From Rhizophagus irregularis (taxonomy: Eukaryota; Glomeromycota; Glomeromycetes; Glomerales; Glomeraceae): a stretch of DNA of 64,000 nt. Positions within the stretch are counted from its first letter, which is position 1. Every line of letters begins with the position of its first letter. Of the stretch, positions 11,105 to 21,284 are shown piece by piece. The translations under genes were made by a program, and so were the position numbers. Below the pieces are notes generated by a model. That model made no database searches. It was not told the DNA's origin and saw only the letters and a list, made by a program, of their open reading frames with translations. Location: positions 682,001-746,000 of the forward strand of contig NC_089429.1 in the NCBI RefSeq assembly GCF_026210795.1, written 5' to 3'.

Positions 11105-12577
11105 ATGACTTGTCAACTTTCAGATCTTCCAACCGAGTGCTTACAAGAAATTATTGAACATTTAGAGAATAATATTTCCACTTTACATTCATGTTTATTA
11201 GTTAATCGTCTTTGGTGTAAAATTTCCGTTAGAATGTTGTGGAAGGATGTTTGGGGTTATAATTATCAACAACGTTCATTGAGAGTGACAACATCAATTC
11301 TTAGTACATTAATTGCTTGTCTTCCTAATGAATCAAAAGAGAAATTATACAAAAATGAAATTTTTATTTTATCACCTAATTTAAAATCACCACTTTTTAA
11401 TTACGCAGAATTTTGCAAAGTTCTTTCAATAGGTTCTCTCTCTGGAATAGTTCATAATGTTCTTAAAAAAGAACCATCAGATAGAAGTCGTCTAGTTATT
11501 GATGAAATTATCAAAATGTTTGTGGATCAAATTTCTTCTTTAAAAAAATTATCTTATTATAGTCGATTTTATAGTAATTTTACTTTAACTTATTTTCCTG
11601 GGGTGAGAGATCTTTCAGAATTATGCTGCAGTTCAAATCTTCCTTCTAATTTTTTTTGGCAATTGTCACAAATATGTCATAATTTACAATCAATTTCTAT
11701 AGATTTTCATAATGAAGTTTCAAATGAATTAAATGAGTTAAAAGAATTGATTTCTTTACAAGATAATTTAAAAAATTTAACTTTAATAGCTTTTGCAGTA
11801 AGTTGGGTAAATATTATACCTGCTTTAAAAAAGCATTCTAATACTGTAACAAAATTACATCTTTATAGTGAATATTATGATTTACCATTATCTTTTGTTA
11901 GTTTATTCACAAATTTACAAGAAATTATAATTTCTTTCTTAGATTATGGATATATTGAAGATTTTAAAAAATTACAATTTATTAATTTTTCTAAATTACA
12001 AAATTTAAAGATTCCATATCAATGTCCAAAACCTGATTATATGAAAAAATTTTTAGAAATTAATGGTAAAAATCTTAAAAAATTTTATTCTGGTGAAAAT
12101 GATAAAACTTTAAGTATATCAATTGCTAATTTTTGTCCAAACCTTAAAAATCTTTTTGTATTATTTCATGATGGTGAAATTGATATATTAAAAGATATAT
12201 TTATTAATTGTCAATATTTAGAAAGTATTAAAATTCAATGTGGGAGAAGATTTTTATTTGAAAAGGAAGTATTAGAAACTGTTGCAAGTCATTCATCAAA
12301 TAATTTTTGTGAATTAAAATTATATAATATTTCATATCCAAATTCAGGTTCTGTATCTCCAGAAGATTTAGAATCATTTATTATAAATTGGAAAAATAGA
12401 ACATCTAAAAAATTACTTTGTATAATAATTATTGAAAGTTATGGTGGTCGTAGTAGTTTATTAAATGAAGAAAATATGTTGATAATTAAAAAATACGAAA
12501 ATTTAGGTATAATTAAATTTGGTGTTAAACACTATGAAGAAGAAGTAATAGATGAAGAAGAAGACTATTTTTTTTGA
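11105..12577 (+). CDS. F-box protein, LRR-like
   Basis: Single exon, 490 residues. Residues 5-45 form an F-box (LPTECLQEIIEHL, then LHSCLLVNRLWCK). The rest is Leu- and Asn-rich and recalls the degenerate LRR bodies of the large F-box families in Glomeromycotina. The C-terminus is acidic (EEEVIDEEEDYFF). F-box proteins bind Skp1 and bring targets to SCF ubiquitin ligases in cytosol or nucleus; the target is unknown. The start at 11105 puts the F-box at the very N-terminus, as expected. An AATAAAG polyadenylation-like motif lies about 70 bp after the stop. No introns, frameshifts or missing motifs are visible, so this is the only intact F-box gene of the three in the window. Confidence 0.93.
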   Translation: MTCQLSDLPTECLQEIIEHLENNISTLHSCLLVNRLWCKISVRMLWKDVWGYNYQQRSLRVTTSILSTLIACLPNESKEKLYKNEIFILSPNLKSPLFNYAEFCKVLSIGSLSGIVHNVLKKEPSDRSRLVIDEIIKMFVDQISSLKKLSYYSRFYSNFTLTYFPGVRDLSELCCSSNLPSNFFWQLSQICHNLQSISIDFHNEVSNELNELKELISLQDNLKNLTLIAFAVSWVNIIPALKKHSNTVTKLHLYSEYYDLPLSFVSLFTNLQEIIISFLDYGYIEDFKKLQFINFSKLQNLKIPYQCPKPDYMKKFLEINGKNLKKFYSGENDKTLSISIANFCPNLKNLFVLFHDGEIDILKDIFINCQYLESIKIQCGRRFLFEKEVLETVASHSSNNFCELKLYNISYPNSGSVSPEDLESFIINWKNRTSKKLLCIIIIESYGGRSSLLNEENMLIIKKYENLGIIKFGVKHYEEEVIDEEEDYFF

Positions 12578-13700
12578 TTATTTTTTTTATAATATCTTTT
12601 GGACAGACTATATTTGTAATATTACATAATATATTTTGATTATCATAATAAAGTATTTCTTTTTTAACAAATGATTATTGTTTCTTTGTAAATTTGAATC
12701 ATTGTCATAATCGTAAATAGTTTCACTCATTTTCGAGTTAGTAACTTAAAGAACAACGGCAAACTGGGAAACGTGTATACCTTTTTTCGTCACCGAAATA
12801 ATTCTTTTTTCCTGGCGGGCTTCCAGATCAGGTGACATGGACGTCTGTGGAACGATACCATCCGTTTTTACTTACCATAACAAGTCTCAACCTAAAATAG
12901 AACGAACACCAATTAATTTTTGTATCTCAATAGCACGAAATTCGTACAACTTATACCCCCTATAACGTGATCTATGATCGCCACACTTTCACAACAATTA
13001 CACAATACTACGTTACTGGTTACAAAACAACTCCACACTTTAAAAGTATACACTATAACTTTATTTACATATAGTATGTATAGTATGAACTTATGATATC
13101 TTATGATGAAAGAAAAATATTATAGATTCGATTTATTTTTAATCATTTATTTAGTTGACATCTTTTGTATTATCTATATCCGTAGTATAGATAAGCTTTC
13201 TTCATATTTTGTTTTTCTTATTTTCTAATACAGTATATGATTTTATTGTATATAATTTCTTATAGACTGTACTGAAGCTGGTTCTTTTCGAGAAATAAAA
13301 TAAAAAATAAATGAAAATAAAATAATATTGCCCATTTTTTTTATGTATATATGAAACTAACATAAATATCGAATTTCTGGTCAATTCTTAATTGCAGTAA
13401 AATAAAAATTAATTTATATTACAAATGATTTTAAGGATGCTCATGATGCCATACGGCCATACGTATTACAGTCATATTTGAATTTCTTTTTTAAATCGTA
13501 CGTTGAGGATGTTCAAACAGCGTGACACAAAACACAGGTTCATAATACTGGTAATAAATACTAATATATTAAATATTATAATCAGTCAATTGTAATAATC
13601 TATTTATTAAGAGCCCAAGGACTTTATTCCATCTTAAAAAGACTGATGAGAGAGTTTAAGCTAAGTAATAATATCGATATTTACAATAAAATATATATTT
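12578..13700. other. Intergenic, no gene recognised
   Basis: A moderately GC-richer patch (12740-13060) contains no convincing frame. I see no domain or splice pattern on either strand. A worn piece of a gene is possible there. Confidence 0.4.
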
Positions 13701-13701
13701 A

Positions 13702-14092
13702 CTTGAACTGCGGTAACAAGATGAGCTTTATATTTCGGTGGAACATTCAGAAAGACCAATATGTTTAACTTTTCTTTAACACGTTCAGCTAATGCACCAA
13801 CAACAGCAGTATCTTCAATGGTCTGCAAAATGCAAATGCAGTATATGCATTGTATATTAAAAACGAATGGTTCATCTATTTTTCATTTTTTTTTAATAAG
13901 ATTAAATAATCTCTTACATATTGTGAGTCATACGATGTTGACAATAAAGATCGATACAATCCACTTCCAATCTTTTTAAAGAATCTTTGTGATATTGACG
14001 AACATATTTAGGTTTACTTGGGAAATTAATTTCGCCATTTGGTCCATGAAAGTTAGCAACCTTTGTTACTAATGAGTTAGTGAAAAAGGATA
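13702..14092 (-). pseudogene. Aldo/keto reductase fragment with retained intron
   Basis: On the minus strand the 14092-side exon reads FHGPNGEINFPSKPKYVRQ and then SLKRLEVDCIDLYCQHRM, the classic aldo/keto reductase segment. An intron of about 95 bp (roughly 13823-13917) with GTAAGA donor and TTTGCAG acceptor follows. The next exon reads TIEDTAVVGALAERVKEK and then shifts frame relative to a KHIGLSECSTE-like motif. Both ends of the enzyme are absent. The intron shows it is a DNA-level duplicate, not a processed copy. Normal family members are about 330 residues and reduce carbonyls with NADPH; this piece is non-functional. Confidence 0.8.
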
Positions 14093-14124
14093 TCTTAAAA
14101 AAAAAAAAAGTGCACTTTTTAAAT

Positions 14125-14590
14125 TAAAATGAAATCTTGAATTTATTGGAGTTTAAATACGAACAATAGCATCCAAAGCATGCATCATATATTCCTACGT
14201 GATTCGACACATTAATATTCTCCTGTTCAGTTGAGCAAGTTGGGCCGTAAGAAGTTTTCTAATAAAATAAATAATTTTAAATTACATGATGAGTTAGTAG
14301 CTCATTTATTATTATTACAATAGATAATTGCTGATACCCAAAATTTTCAGAACGTTTACGCAATGTGTTTTCAATTATAAATTCGGTATTGATTTAAAAT
14401 TTGAATTTTGCGGATAACGTAAAGAAACTTTATTCAATAAACTGCGACTTGCAATATTATCATGATTCTTAAAAAAAAATACTTGATATTTCTAAGAGAT
14501 CAAAATATTTACTTTAATATTACTTCCAAGGTTAATTATTTTACCATTCGAAAATTTGTGGCGAAAATAATTAGCATCGAACGAATGTAT
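14125..14590. repeat. Dispersed duplication, arm 2
   Basis: Partner of 10436-10735: same order of shared blocks, with an extra insert of about 150 bp. It begins just beyond the aldo/keto reductase relic. No coding sequence is seen in it, or from here to 15057. Confidence 0.6.
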
Positions 14591-15057
14591 CATATCGAAC
14601 AAATTATATATTTTTTCTATTTTGGTATCCGGACTATACCAATTCCAATAAAATTTTGCTTAAATATTCATTGTTAGGTTCCATATTTTTCGGAGATAAA
14701 GTTCATACTTGTGTATGTATTTTCGTTTAACTAAGCTTGGATTAATTTCATAATAAATTTTTTTTTTATCATTTAGTTATGTGTAACAGGGGTTCAATAA
14801 TTCAAGACAATAATATTACACTTAAGGTGGTTCGGACATAATGTTGTACTTAAATAAATTAATTGAATAAACCATTTTGAAAATGGTTTAATACTTTTGA
14901 TGAATTATGATCATTTTCAGATATCATCCAAATTATTTATTAAAAATTATGATTTACGTAATAATTGAATGAAAAATTCATAATCTTTCATTTTAAATAA
15001 TTTATAATTATCTTTATTTTAATAATTTAATAGTCCTATAAAAAAATAAAAAATCCG

Positions 15058-15119
15058 AATTATTTAAATTACAAACTAATAATCTTCTTAATACTCTAAT
15101 CTTAGTGTTTAAATAATTC
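15058..15119. mobile_element. Tiny palindromic element
   Basis: Ends GAATTATTTAAATTACAAAC and, inverted, TTAGTGTTTAAATAATTC; 62 bp. A second element with the same ends lies at 49697-49766. Possible MITE remnant. Confidence 0.45.
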
Positions 15120-15163
15120 AACATAAGATAAATAATAAAATGAAATTGTTTTAAATTAAGAGT

Positions 15164-15308
15164 AAATTTATTCATCGCACGTGCGATGCATCGCCACTTT
15201 CCTTTTTTGTAAATTATTTATGTTGATCAACCTGCTTATACATCGCCACCCCCTTAAAATGGCAATGATAAACATAAAAATTTGCATCGCACGTGCGATA
15301 AATAAATT
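15164..15308. mobile_element. MITE with ATCGCACGTGCGAT ends
   Basis: 145 bp with nearly perfect inverted ends of about 26 bp. Each end carries the 14-bp palindrome ATCGCACGTGCGAT (15174-15187 and 15287-15300). The LTR retrotransposon inserted 18 bp beyond its right end. No internal ORF. Confidence 0.7.
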
Positions 15309-15326
15309 ATTTCTTAAATTAATTAG

Positions 15327-15937
15327 TGTAATGCCGTAGTATACCTAGTAAATTTATTAATTGTGGGGCGCAGTATTACATTTAGTCTTAGTGTATAAAA
15401 TTTTAACTTATTTTTATTTTTATTTTAATTGGACCGAGAAGTCGTTAAACTAATAATCACATGGATTAAGGTAGTTGGTCCGTGATGACCTTAAACTATT
15501 AGTTACGAGATTTAAGGATAAATGAAGATCCGAAAGATACTAAATTGAATGAAATCAAGTGATCTGAGGTGTCAAGTGATTAATTTGTTGATCACTACGT
15601 TAATATTATAAATCACAATTCAGGAGTTCATGATGATCAAATGGATACAAAATTAAGATAATGGAAATACTTTAAAACAATGGAAATACTTTAATAATCT
15701 AAATCCATGAATTGAAATTATGAATTTATTTATACAAAAACAAACATAAAAGGGCGTGAAGATCACCTTTTGGAAAAGGAGAGAAAAATTGAACGAATTT
15801 TGTTATGAATTATTTATTTTATTATTTAATGTTATTAAACCAAGCATATTATTGTATTTATTTATATTATTAATAAAGAGTCATTTTGTTAATACCTGAG
15901 GTGGCAAACATAATTCTCTATGGGCTCAGGTGTTACA
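15327..15937 (+). repeat. 5' LTR
   Basis: 611 bp, TGTAATGCC to GGTGTTACA with 5-bp inverted tips. By eye it is identical in length and sequence to the 3' LTR. It should contain the promoter; TGTATAAAAT near 15392 is the best TATA-like candidate, and ATTAATAAAG near 15878 could act in polyadenylation. Confidence 0.95.
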
Positions 15938-15939
15938 AG

Positions 15940-15957
15940 TGGTGCATGCTCCGAGAA
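15940..15957 (+). promoter_or_regulatory. Primer-binding site
   Basis: TGGTGCATGCTCCGAG starts two bases after the LTR. Its complement, CTCGGAGCATGCACCA, is the expected 3' end of a tRNA: CCA, discriminator A, acceptor strand AGCATGC, T-stem CTCGG. The primer tRNA should therefore start with GCATGCT. See the tRNA-like sequence at 25576, which starts GCATGTT. Confidence 0.8.
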
Positions 15958-16507
15958 AGGAAAAGTGATCATCCTCACATGATCACTACAGGTTACGAGT
16001 ACAGGATCTCCGAGAAAGGAAAATGATCATCTCCATATGATCATTAGAAGTTACAAATAAAGGATCGACGAAGTTAAGGAATTATAAAATTAAAAGTTCT
16101 AAGTCTTGGTTAAAAAAAGAATTTAAGGTGTATTAATGACAAATTTTAATAAAATAAAGTCAAATATTTTAAAGGATACGTAAAAATAATGGTTACCAAT
16201 GTAAAAAGTATTAATTTGGGTAAGTATGACCATAAATGTATGAAGAAATAATGTTAAAAATTAAATTTTTGATCTAACTTGACCACCGGCTGATAAGTCA
16301 ATGAAAAATTATTATTATAATAATTTTCATACATATGAACCAAATATGTATGGTAGTAATTGATTATCAAGGGAAATGCGAGGCTAATCAAGTTAGAAGG
16401 GGTTTTAATAGAATATTGTAAATAAGTTCCATGAATTAAGGATTAAAAATAATTTTTATAAATAATTGAGGTTAAGTTAAGGATAAAAAGTGTACCCAAA
16501 AGCCGAC

Positions 16508-16516
16508 ACTATAAAT
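16508..16516 (+). promoter_or_regulatory. Possible internal TATA box
   Basis: ACTATAAATACG lies about 20 bp before the 63-bp repeat array in the leader. It could serve a second start site inside the element or be chance in AT-rich DNA. Confidence 0.25.
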
Positions 16517-16531
16517 ACGATGGTGGGTAAT

Positions 16532-16867
16532 TCTGTGTGAACTCAATTGAGGTTTTCTGTGTGATCAATTGAGAATAGTTCTGTGTGAGCTTTTTCTGTG
16601 TGAACTCAATTGAGGTTTTCTGTGTGATCAATTGAGAATAGTTCTGTGTGAGCTTTTTCTGTGTGAACTCAATTGAGGTTTTCTGTGTGATCAATTGAGA
16701 ATAGTTCTGTGTGAGCTTTTTCTGTGTGAACTCAATTGAGGTTTTCTGTGTGATCAATTGAGAATAGTTCTGTGTGAGCTTTTTCTGTGTGAACTCAATT
16801 GAGGTATTCTGTGTGATCAATTGAGAATAGTTCTGTGTGAACTTTCAAAAACAATTCTGTGTGAGGG
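16532..16867 (+). repeat. 63-bp tandem repeats in retrotransposon leader
   Basis: Five copies (starting about 16532, 16595, 16658, 16721 and 16784, the last worn at its end) of a 63-bp unit. Each unit holds the palindrome CTCAATTGAG, a near copy ATCAATTGAG, and three TCTGTGTGA words. Units are almost identical, so the array is young or homogenised. Because 63 is a multiple of 3, the minus strand shows a spurious 21-residue periodic frame. Confidence 0.92.
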
Positions 16868-17256
16868 TACCCAAGAAAAATCATGATTAAAAAAATTTTT
16901 TTTAAAAATAATATTTGCTGGACAAATATGAGAAAATTACAGGAAAGAGATAAATCAAATATGGAAACACATCCCAACCTTGGGTTGGAAAATTTTATGG
17001 AATATAAATTTATTTGTACAAACCTGTAAACTACCATACTCAGTAATGAACAAATGAGGTAAAGGCAAGCCCAGTATAGGTCAAATAAAATATAAAAGAA
17101 GGATAAAAATAATAAAAATAGGAAGATTGACAAAAATCACATGACCAAGGAAAAATATAAATATAGGAGGGAGATTTGGATCTCCCACTTATTATTTCAA
17201 AATATAACAAAATAACGATAATAATAAAATAATAATAATTATAACAAGAAATTAAA

Positions 17257-17583
17257 ATGATTGTACATAAAATCAATTTAACTGAAGAAGAATTGGGAAA
17301 ATACTTACGAGGTGAAGAACAGATTAAAATAGAAATACATGATAAAAATGAGGTCATAATTGAAAAGAAAATCCTAGCTAAAAAGACAACTAATAATGGA
17401 GGGAAAAGAAAAAGTTGTGGAGTCTGTGAAGAAAATGCTGAGATAAAGAAAAGGAAAAAAGAAGATAAAGTGGAAAAATTTATCAAAGAAGTGAGCACAC
17501 CAATTAAAGGAAATAAGAGAATGACGTTAGAAAGTCAATTCACTGGAATTGACAATCAGAATGAGGAAACATGTAAATATTAA
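17257..17583 (+). CDS. Leader ORF of the LTR retrotransposon
   Basis: 108 residues, rich in Lys and Glu. It contains a CGVC pair (about residue 54) followed by a basic cluster KKRKKEDK that could be a nuclear targeting or RNA-binding patch. It lies upstream of Gag in another frame, separated by 110 bp that include a run of 22 A near 17650-17671. I recognise no family. It could be an accessory protein, a 5' exon of Gag, or untranslated leader with a chance frame. Codon use resembles Gag (Lys/Glu/Ile-rich), which mildly favours coding. Confidence 0.5.
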   Translation: MIVHKINLTEEELGKYLRGEEQIKIEIHDKNEVIIEKKILAKKTTNNGGKRKSCGVCEENAEIKKRKKEDKVEKFIKEVSTPIKGNKRMTLESQFTGIDNQNEETCKY

Positions 17584-17693
17584 AGGATAAAATATAAATA
17601 AAGGTTATCGTCTTAAAAGTAGAAATTAAAAAGTGATCAAAATAAAATAAAAAAAAAAAAAAAAAAAAAAACCGTAAATAAAATTTTATTAAA

Positions 17694-20600
17694 ATGGAAT
17701 GGTACCATGTTTGGAACGCTGAATATATAAACCATAAACAAGAACATGACCTAGGAGTGATAGAACCAGAGGAATGTTTAGCATGTGAAATATGTAACCC
17801 AATAGAAAGAGAAGTATCAGCGGCATTCAAGAAATTTTGGGATGCTTTATTTAAATTCGAGGATACAATACTAATGTACAATAATGTAACACATAAAGAA
17901 TTATTGAATTTATTAAGTATGGACAATAGAGAAAGGGAGGATACAATACATAAAGGAAAATGTAGGAATATAGTAGATAGAATAATTGAATCAATAAGGT
18001 ACAGACAACAACCAAAAATGAAGGAAAAAGGATTGAGAATAATAATTGTAGTAATTGTAAGGGATTGTATTGAAGGAAACTTGGAAAATGAAGTATTTGA
18101 TCGATTAATAGGATGTCCAGAAATAATGAAACATGGATACATTTTAGAAGATTGGGATGTTGAAAATAGATTTCAAAAATTTTGGGATTGGTATAACACG
18201 ATATTGGAAAATGAAATGAAAGCAATACATGTTAAGAAGTTAGCAATGAAGTTATTCAGGGATCTATTATATGAAGAAACAGAAGATCTGTTGAGGAAAG
18301 AAGAGGTAATTGAATTATTACTCCAGATAGAATATCAGAATAGATGTGAGACAGACATGCAAGAAGGAGGTGATGCATGGATAAGATATGTATCGAAAGT
18401 AAGACAAAGATTTATTGATACCAAACAATTTACAAGGGAACCTGAGGACCCAGAAAGTGCTAGTCCTGAAAGTTATGAATTAGAGGACAGTGATGGTAGT
18501 ATACATTATGAAATAAAAATAGAGGATAATGTTGAATGGACAGTGGAATCATTAAAAAGAAAAATTGAAGAAATGGGTGGAAGGTTCACTGACAAAGATA
18601 TACAAAGAATGTGGGACCTAAGGATAAGGATAGAATTGATATTAACAGAGGACTTTTTAGGTACATTTTTCGAATTAATGGGACTAAGTGATAAAAAATT
18701 AAAAGATGAAATAAATGAATGGTTAACAAAAGAAACATTAATATGTGGAAATTGTAGGAATAGAAAGTTACCTGATATGATAGCAGACATTGGACAATGT
18801 AAAAATTGTGAACAAGAAGAATTATTAAAATTAAAGGATGACTTAGAAAAACTAGGATACGAATTAAATGTGTCAGAAATAGAGAGAATAAGAAAATTCA
18901 GGATAAGCAATAGTATGATATTAACAACGGAATTTATGGAAAAATATTTCCAGGAAATGGATACGAATGACAAAGAATTAAGGATAAAATTATATGAATG
19001 GATAAATGAAAATACCACATTTTGTAATGAATGTGGAATAAGATGGATGAACAATAAATTTGACGAAGGAAAAACCAAGTGTAGGGATTGTGAGAATAAC
19101 GAAAATGAAATTGATATCAGGGTCAAAAGATTAAAACAAATATGTGATGATAATAAAATAGAAATAACTAATGGAGAGTTATTGAGGTTAATCAGTATGG
19201 GATACTCTGATGGAGAAATACTGGATCAAGAATTTATTGAAATATTCCAAGGAAATAAAAATGAATTGGAGAAAAATTTAAGGCGGATATTAGATAAATT
19301 TCTAAAACAGCAAGCTGGAACTGAAGATAGTGAAAGTAGTGGAAATGAATCTGATAACGAAAAATCTGATGGATCTGAAAAAGAATCAGATGGATCTGAA
19401 AAAAATGGAGAAATTTTAAATCCAAATGATACCGATAGCAATGAAAATTTTGAAGAACCTTATGAAGAAAACATTATAAATAGACCTGGTTTTGACTCAA
19501 GTGAAAGTTCAGAATCAAATTCTGAAAATAAAAGCGAAATATCTGATAATAATATAGAAAATTTATTTGAAACACCTTTAACACCACCGATACCACCAAT
19601 CCCACCAATAGTACCAATAATTATGGGAGCAACAAGAGCTGAAGTAAGGGAAGATGTTAGAGCGGCTTTACTAGCAACAACAGGACATGATATAGGAGGT
19701 AATTGGGCTGGATTAATCGCAGCCAACCCATTAGCAAATGCAATTGAGGATGCAGGAAATGTAGCTGGAGGAATAATTAGTTTGCCACACTTTTATGGAA
19801 AAGAAGAAGAAGACATAAACGATTGGGTAAGACAATTTGAAACAGCATTTACTGCTATAGGAAAAGCAGCAGGAGTAAATGGAACTAGACAAGCAGCAAT
19901 GGCAGCTACCTGTTTGAAAGGTGCAGCAGCACAATGGTATAATGAAAAGAAGGAAGCAAATAATGGACATTTAGTAAATTGGGCAGACAATAATGATGAT
20001 AATGATTTGAAACATAGAGTTAAACAAAGATTTACCAGAGAGGATGTTAGAAAAAGGAAAATGTTAGAATTAAGGAAAATAACACAAGGAGTAAATGAAA
20101 ATGTTGAAGCATATACGACAAGGTTCAGACAAATATTAAGGATAGCAACTAGAGGCCATGCATTAGATGATGAACTACAAGTAGACAATTATATTGAAGG
20201 ATTAACACCAATATTGGGATATCAAGTCAGAAGACAAAACCCAGCAAATTTAAATGATGCAGTGAATACAGCAAGAAGAGAGGAGGAAGCTACTAATGAA
20301 TTAATAAGAAGAACAAATGTTGTACCAATTAATACCCAAAGAAAAGGAATCGATATACAAGATGACAAGCCAAAGAATATATTTGAAAAACCATTGGAGA
20401 AAAATTATGAGGATGACCTTGCCGACATGTTTAAAAAATTAGAGGTAAAATTAGTAAATCAACTCGGAGGGCAAAAGAGACCACCAAACAATAATAATAG
20501 ACAAGGACCACCACCTCGAGCATGTTATAATTGTAAACAACCAGGACATTATGCAAATGAATGTAGGGTAAATAATGGTCAAAGAAACTATGGAAGACCA

Positions 20601-21281
20601 AATAATCAAAATTATAATAGAAGATCAAATAACTATAATGGAAGACCAAATAACTATAACAGACCACCAAACCACCAAAACAATAATCGAGGATTCAATG
20701 TAGTGGAATATGATAATTATAATGACCAATATGACCAATATGATTATGATAGTCAGGATTATCAGGATAATTATGATCAAGGATATAGTTATGACGACCC
20801 GTATTATCAAGATAATGATGTAACATTTAACCATGTTGATCAAGATTTTTATATTGGTGAAAGACAAACGAGAAGTAACATAAAAAATAGGTCAAGTAAT
20901 CGAGATATAGATATGGAAATTGACCAAGAACAAACACGAAGAAGGAATAATAAATATGCAAGCCAAGAGGAAAGGGCAGCAGCATTACCAAAAAAAGGAT
21001 TCACTGATGAAAGTCTGAGGAAAGCACAAGAAGCAAGGAGAAATAATAATACATGTGGAAATTGTGGACAAAGAGGTCACTATGCAAAACAATGTAAAAA
21101 TGAACGTGTTGAAGGTATCCATAGGACAAGCGCATTTCAGAGGAACACACCAGAATATAACGTATTAGAGGATATGAAAAATACCAGAGCAAATGCAACC
21201 TTTTCACAAATTATAAACATAAGTCCAGAGCAAAGAAAAATATATCATGAAGGAATGAGAAGGTATCCACAAACAGATTGA
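17694..21281 (+). CDS. Gag polyprotein with two zinc knuckles
   Basis: 1195 residues, far longer than usual Ty3/gypsy Gag. The first 530 or so residues include two tandem, clearly related modules of about 95 residues. Each ends in a CxxC...CxxC zinc-ribbon-like group (C351/354/369/372 and C444/447/463/466), and a third related module lacks the Cys. An acidic Ser/Glu/Asp spacer follows at about 540-640. The retrotransposon-gag capsid domain is at about 690-830 (LPHFYGKEEEDINDWVRQF, then AAAQWYN). Two CCHC knuckles are present, CYNCKQPGHYANEC at 944 and CGNCGQRGHYAKQC at 1121. Between them lies an Asn/Tyr/Gln/Asp-rich low-complexity, prion-like stretch (about 965-1045). Gag packages element RNA in cytoplasmic particles. 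It ends in TGA followed by CTA, with protease in the same frame (see 21279). Confidence 0.95.
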   Translation: MEWYHVWNAEYINHKQEHDLGVIEPEECLACEICNPIEREVSAAFKKFWDALFKFEDTILMYNNVTHKELLNLLSMDNREREDTIHKGKCRNIVDRIIESIRYRQQPKMKEKGLRIIIVVIVRDCIEGNLENEVFDRLIGCPEIMKHGYILEDWDVENRFQKFWDWYNTILENEMKAIHVKKLAMKLFRDLLYEETEDLLRKEEVIELLLQIEYQNRCETDMQEGGDAWIRYVSKVRQRFIDTKQFTREPEDPESASPESYELEDSDGSIHYEIKIEDNVEWTVESLKRKIEEMGGRFTDKDIQRMWDLRIRIELILTEDFLGTFFELMGLSDKKLKDEINEWLTKETLICGNCRNRKLPDMIADIGQCKNCEQEELLKLKDDLEKLGYELNVSEIERIRKFRISNSMILTTEFMEKYFQEMDTNDKELRIKLYEWINENTTFCNECGIRWMNNKFDEGKTKCRDCENNENEIDIRVKRLKQICDDNKIEITNGELLRLISMGYSDGEILDQEFIEIFQGNKNELEKNLRRILDKFLKQQAGTEDSESSGNESDNEKSDGSEKESDGSEKNGEILNPNDTDSNENFEEPYEENIINRPGFDSSESSESNSENKSEISDNNIENLFETPLTPPIPPIPPIVPIIMGATRAEVREDVRAALLATTGHDIGGNWAGLIAANPLANAIEDAGNVAGGIISLPHFYGKEEEDINDWVRQFETAFTAIGKAAGVNGTRQAAMAATCLKGAAAQWYNEKKEANNGHLVNWADNNDDNDLKHRVKQRFTREDVRKRKMLELRKITQGVNENVEAYTTRFRQILRIATRGHALDDELQVDNYIEGLTPILGYQVRRQNPANLNDAVNTARREEEATNELIRRTNVVPINTQRKGIDIQDDKPKNIFEKPLEKNYEDDLADMFKKLEVKLVNQLGGQKRPPNNNNRQGPPPRACYNCKQPGHYANECRVNNGQRNYGRPNNQNYNRRSNNYNGRPNNYNRPPNHQNNNRGFNVVEYDNYNDQYDQYDYDSQDYQDNYDQGYSYDDPYYQDNDVTFNHVDQDFYIGERQTRSNIKNRSSNRDIDMEIDQEQTRRRNNKYASQEERAAALPKKGFTDESLRKAQEARRNNNTCGNCGQRGHYAKQCKNERVEGIHRTSAFQRNTPEYNVLEDMKNTRANATFSQIINISPEQRKIYHEGMRRYPQTD

Positions 21282-21284
21282 CTA
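21279..21284 (+). promoter_or_regulatory. UGA-CUA stop codon between gag and protease
   Basis: The Gag stop is TGA, followed directly by CTA. UGA-CUA is the best known leaky-stop context in eukaryotic and viral readthrough. After it the same frame is open for 179 codons into the protease. The combination suggests programmed readthrough giving Gag-Pro. The context and frame are seen; function is inferred. Confidence 0.65.

Noticed and set aside
16509..16820. Minus-strand frame with a perfect 21-residue repeat
   Set aside because: It is the reverse reading of the 63-bp leader repeats of the retrotransposon; 63 is a multiple of 3, so any open frame repeats. No start context or domain.
16532..16867. 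CRISPR-like array
   Set aside because: Repeats are directly abutting with no unique spacers, the unit is 63 bp, and the DNA is eukaryotic. It is a simple tandem repeat.
17540..19126. Several minus-strand open frames opposite Gag
   Set aside because: They are Ser/Leu/Phe-rich shadows caused by the A-rich plus-strand coding sequence, which has clear Gag domains.
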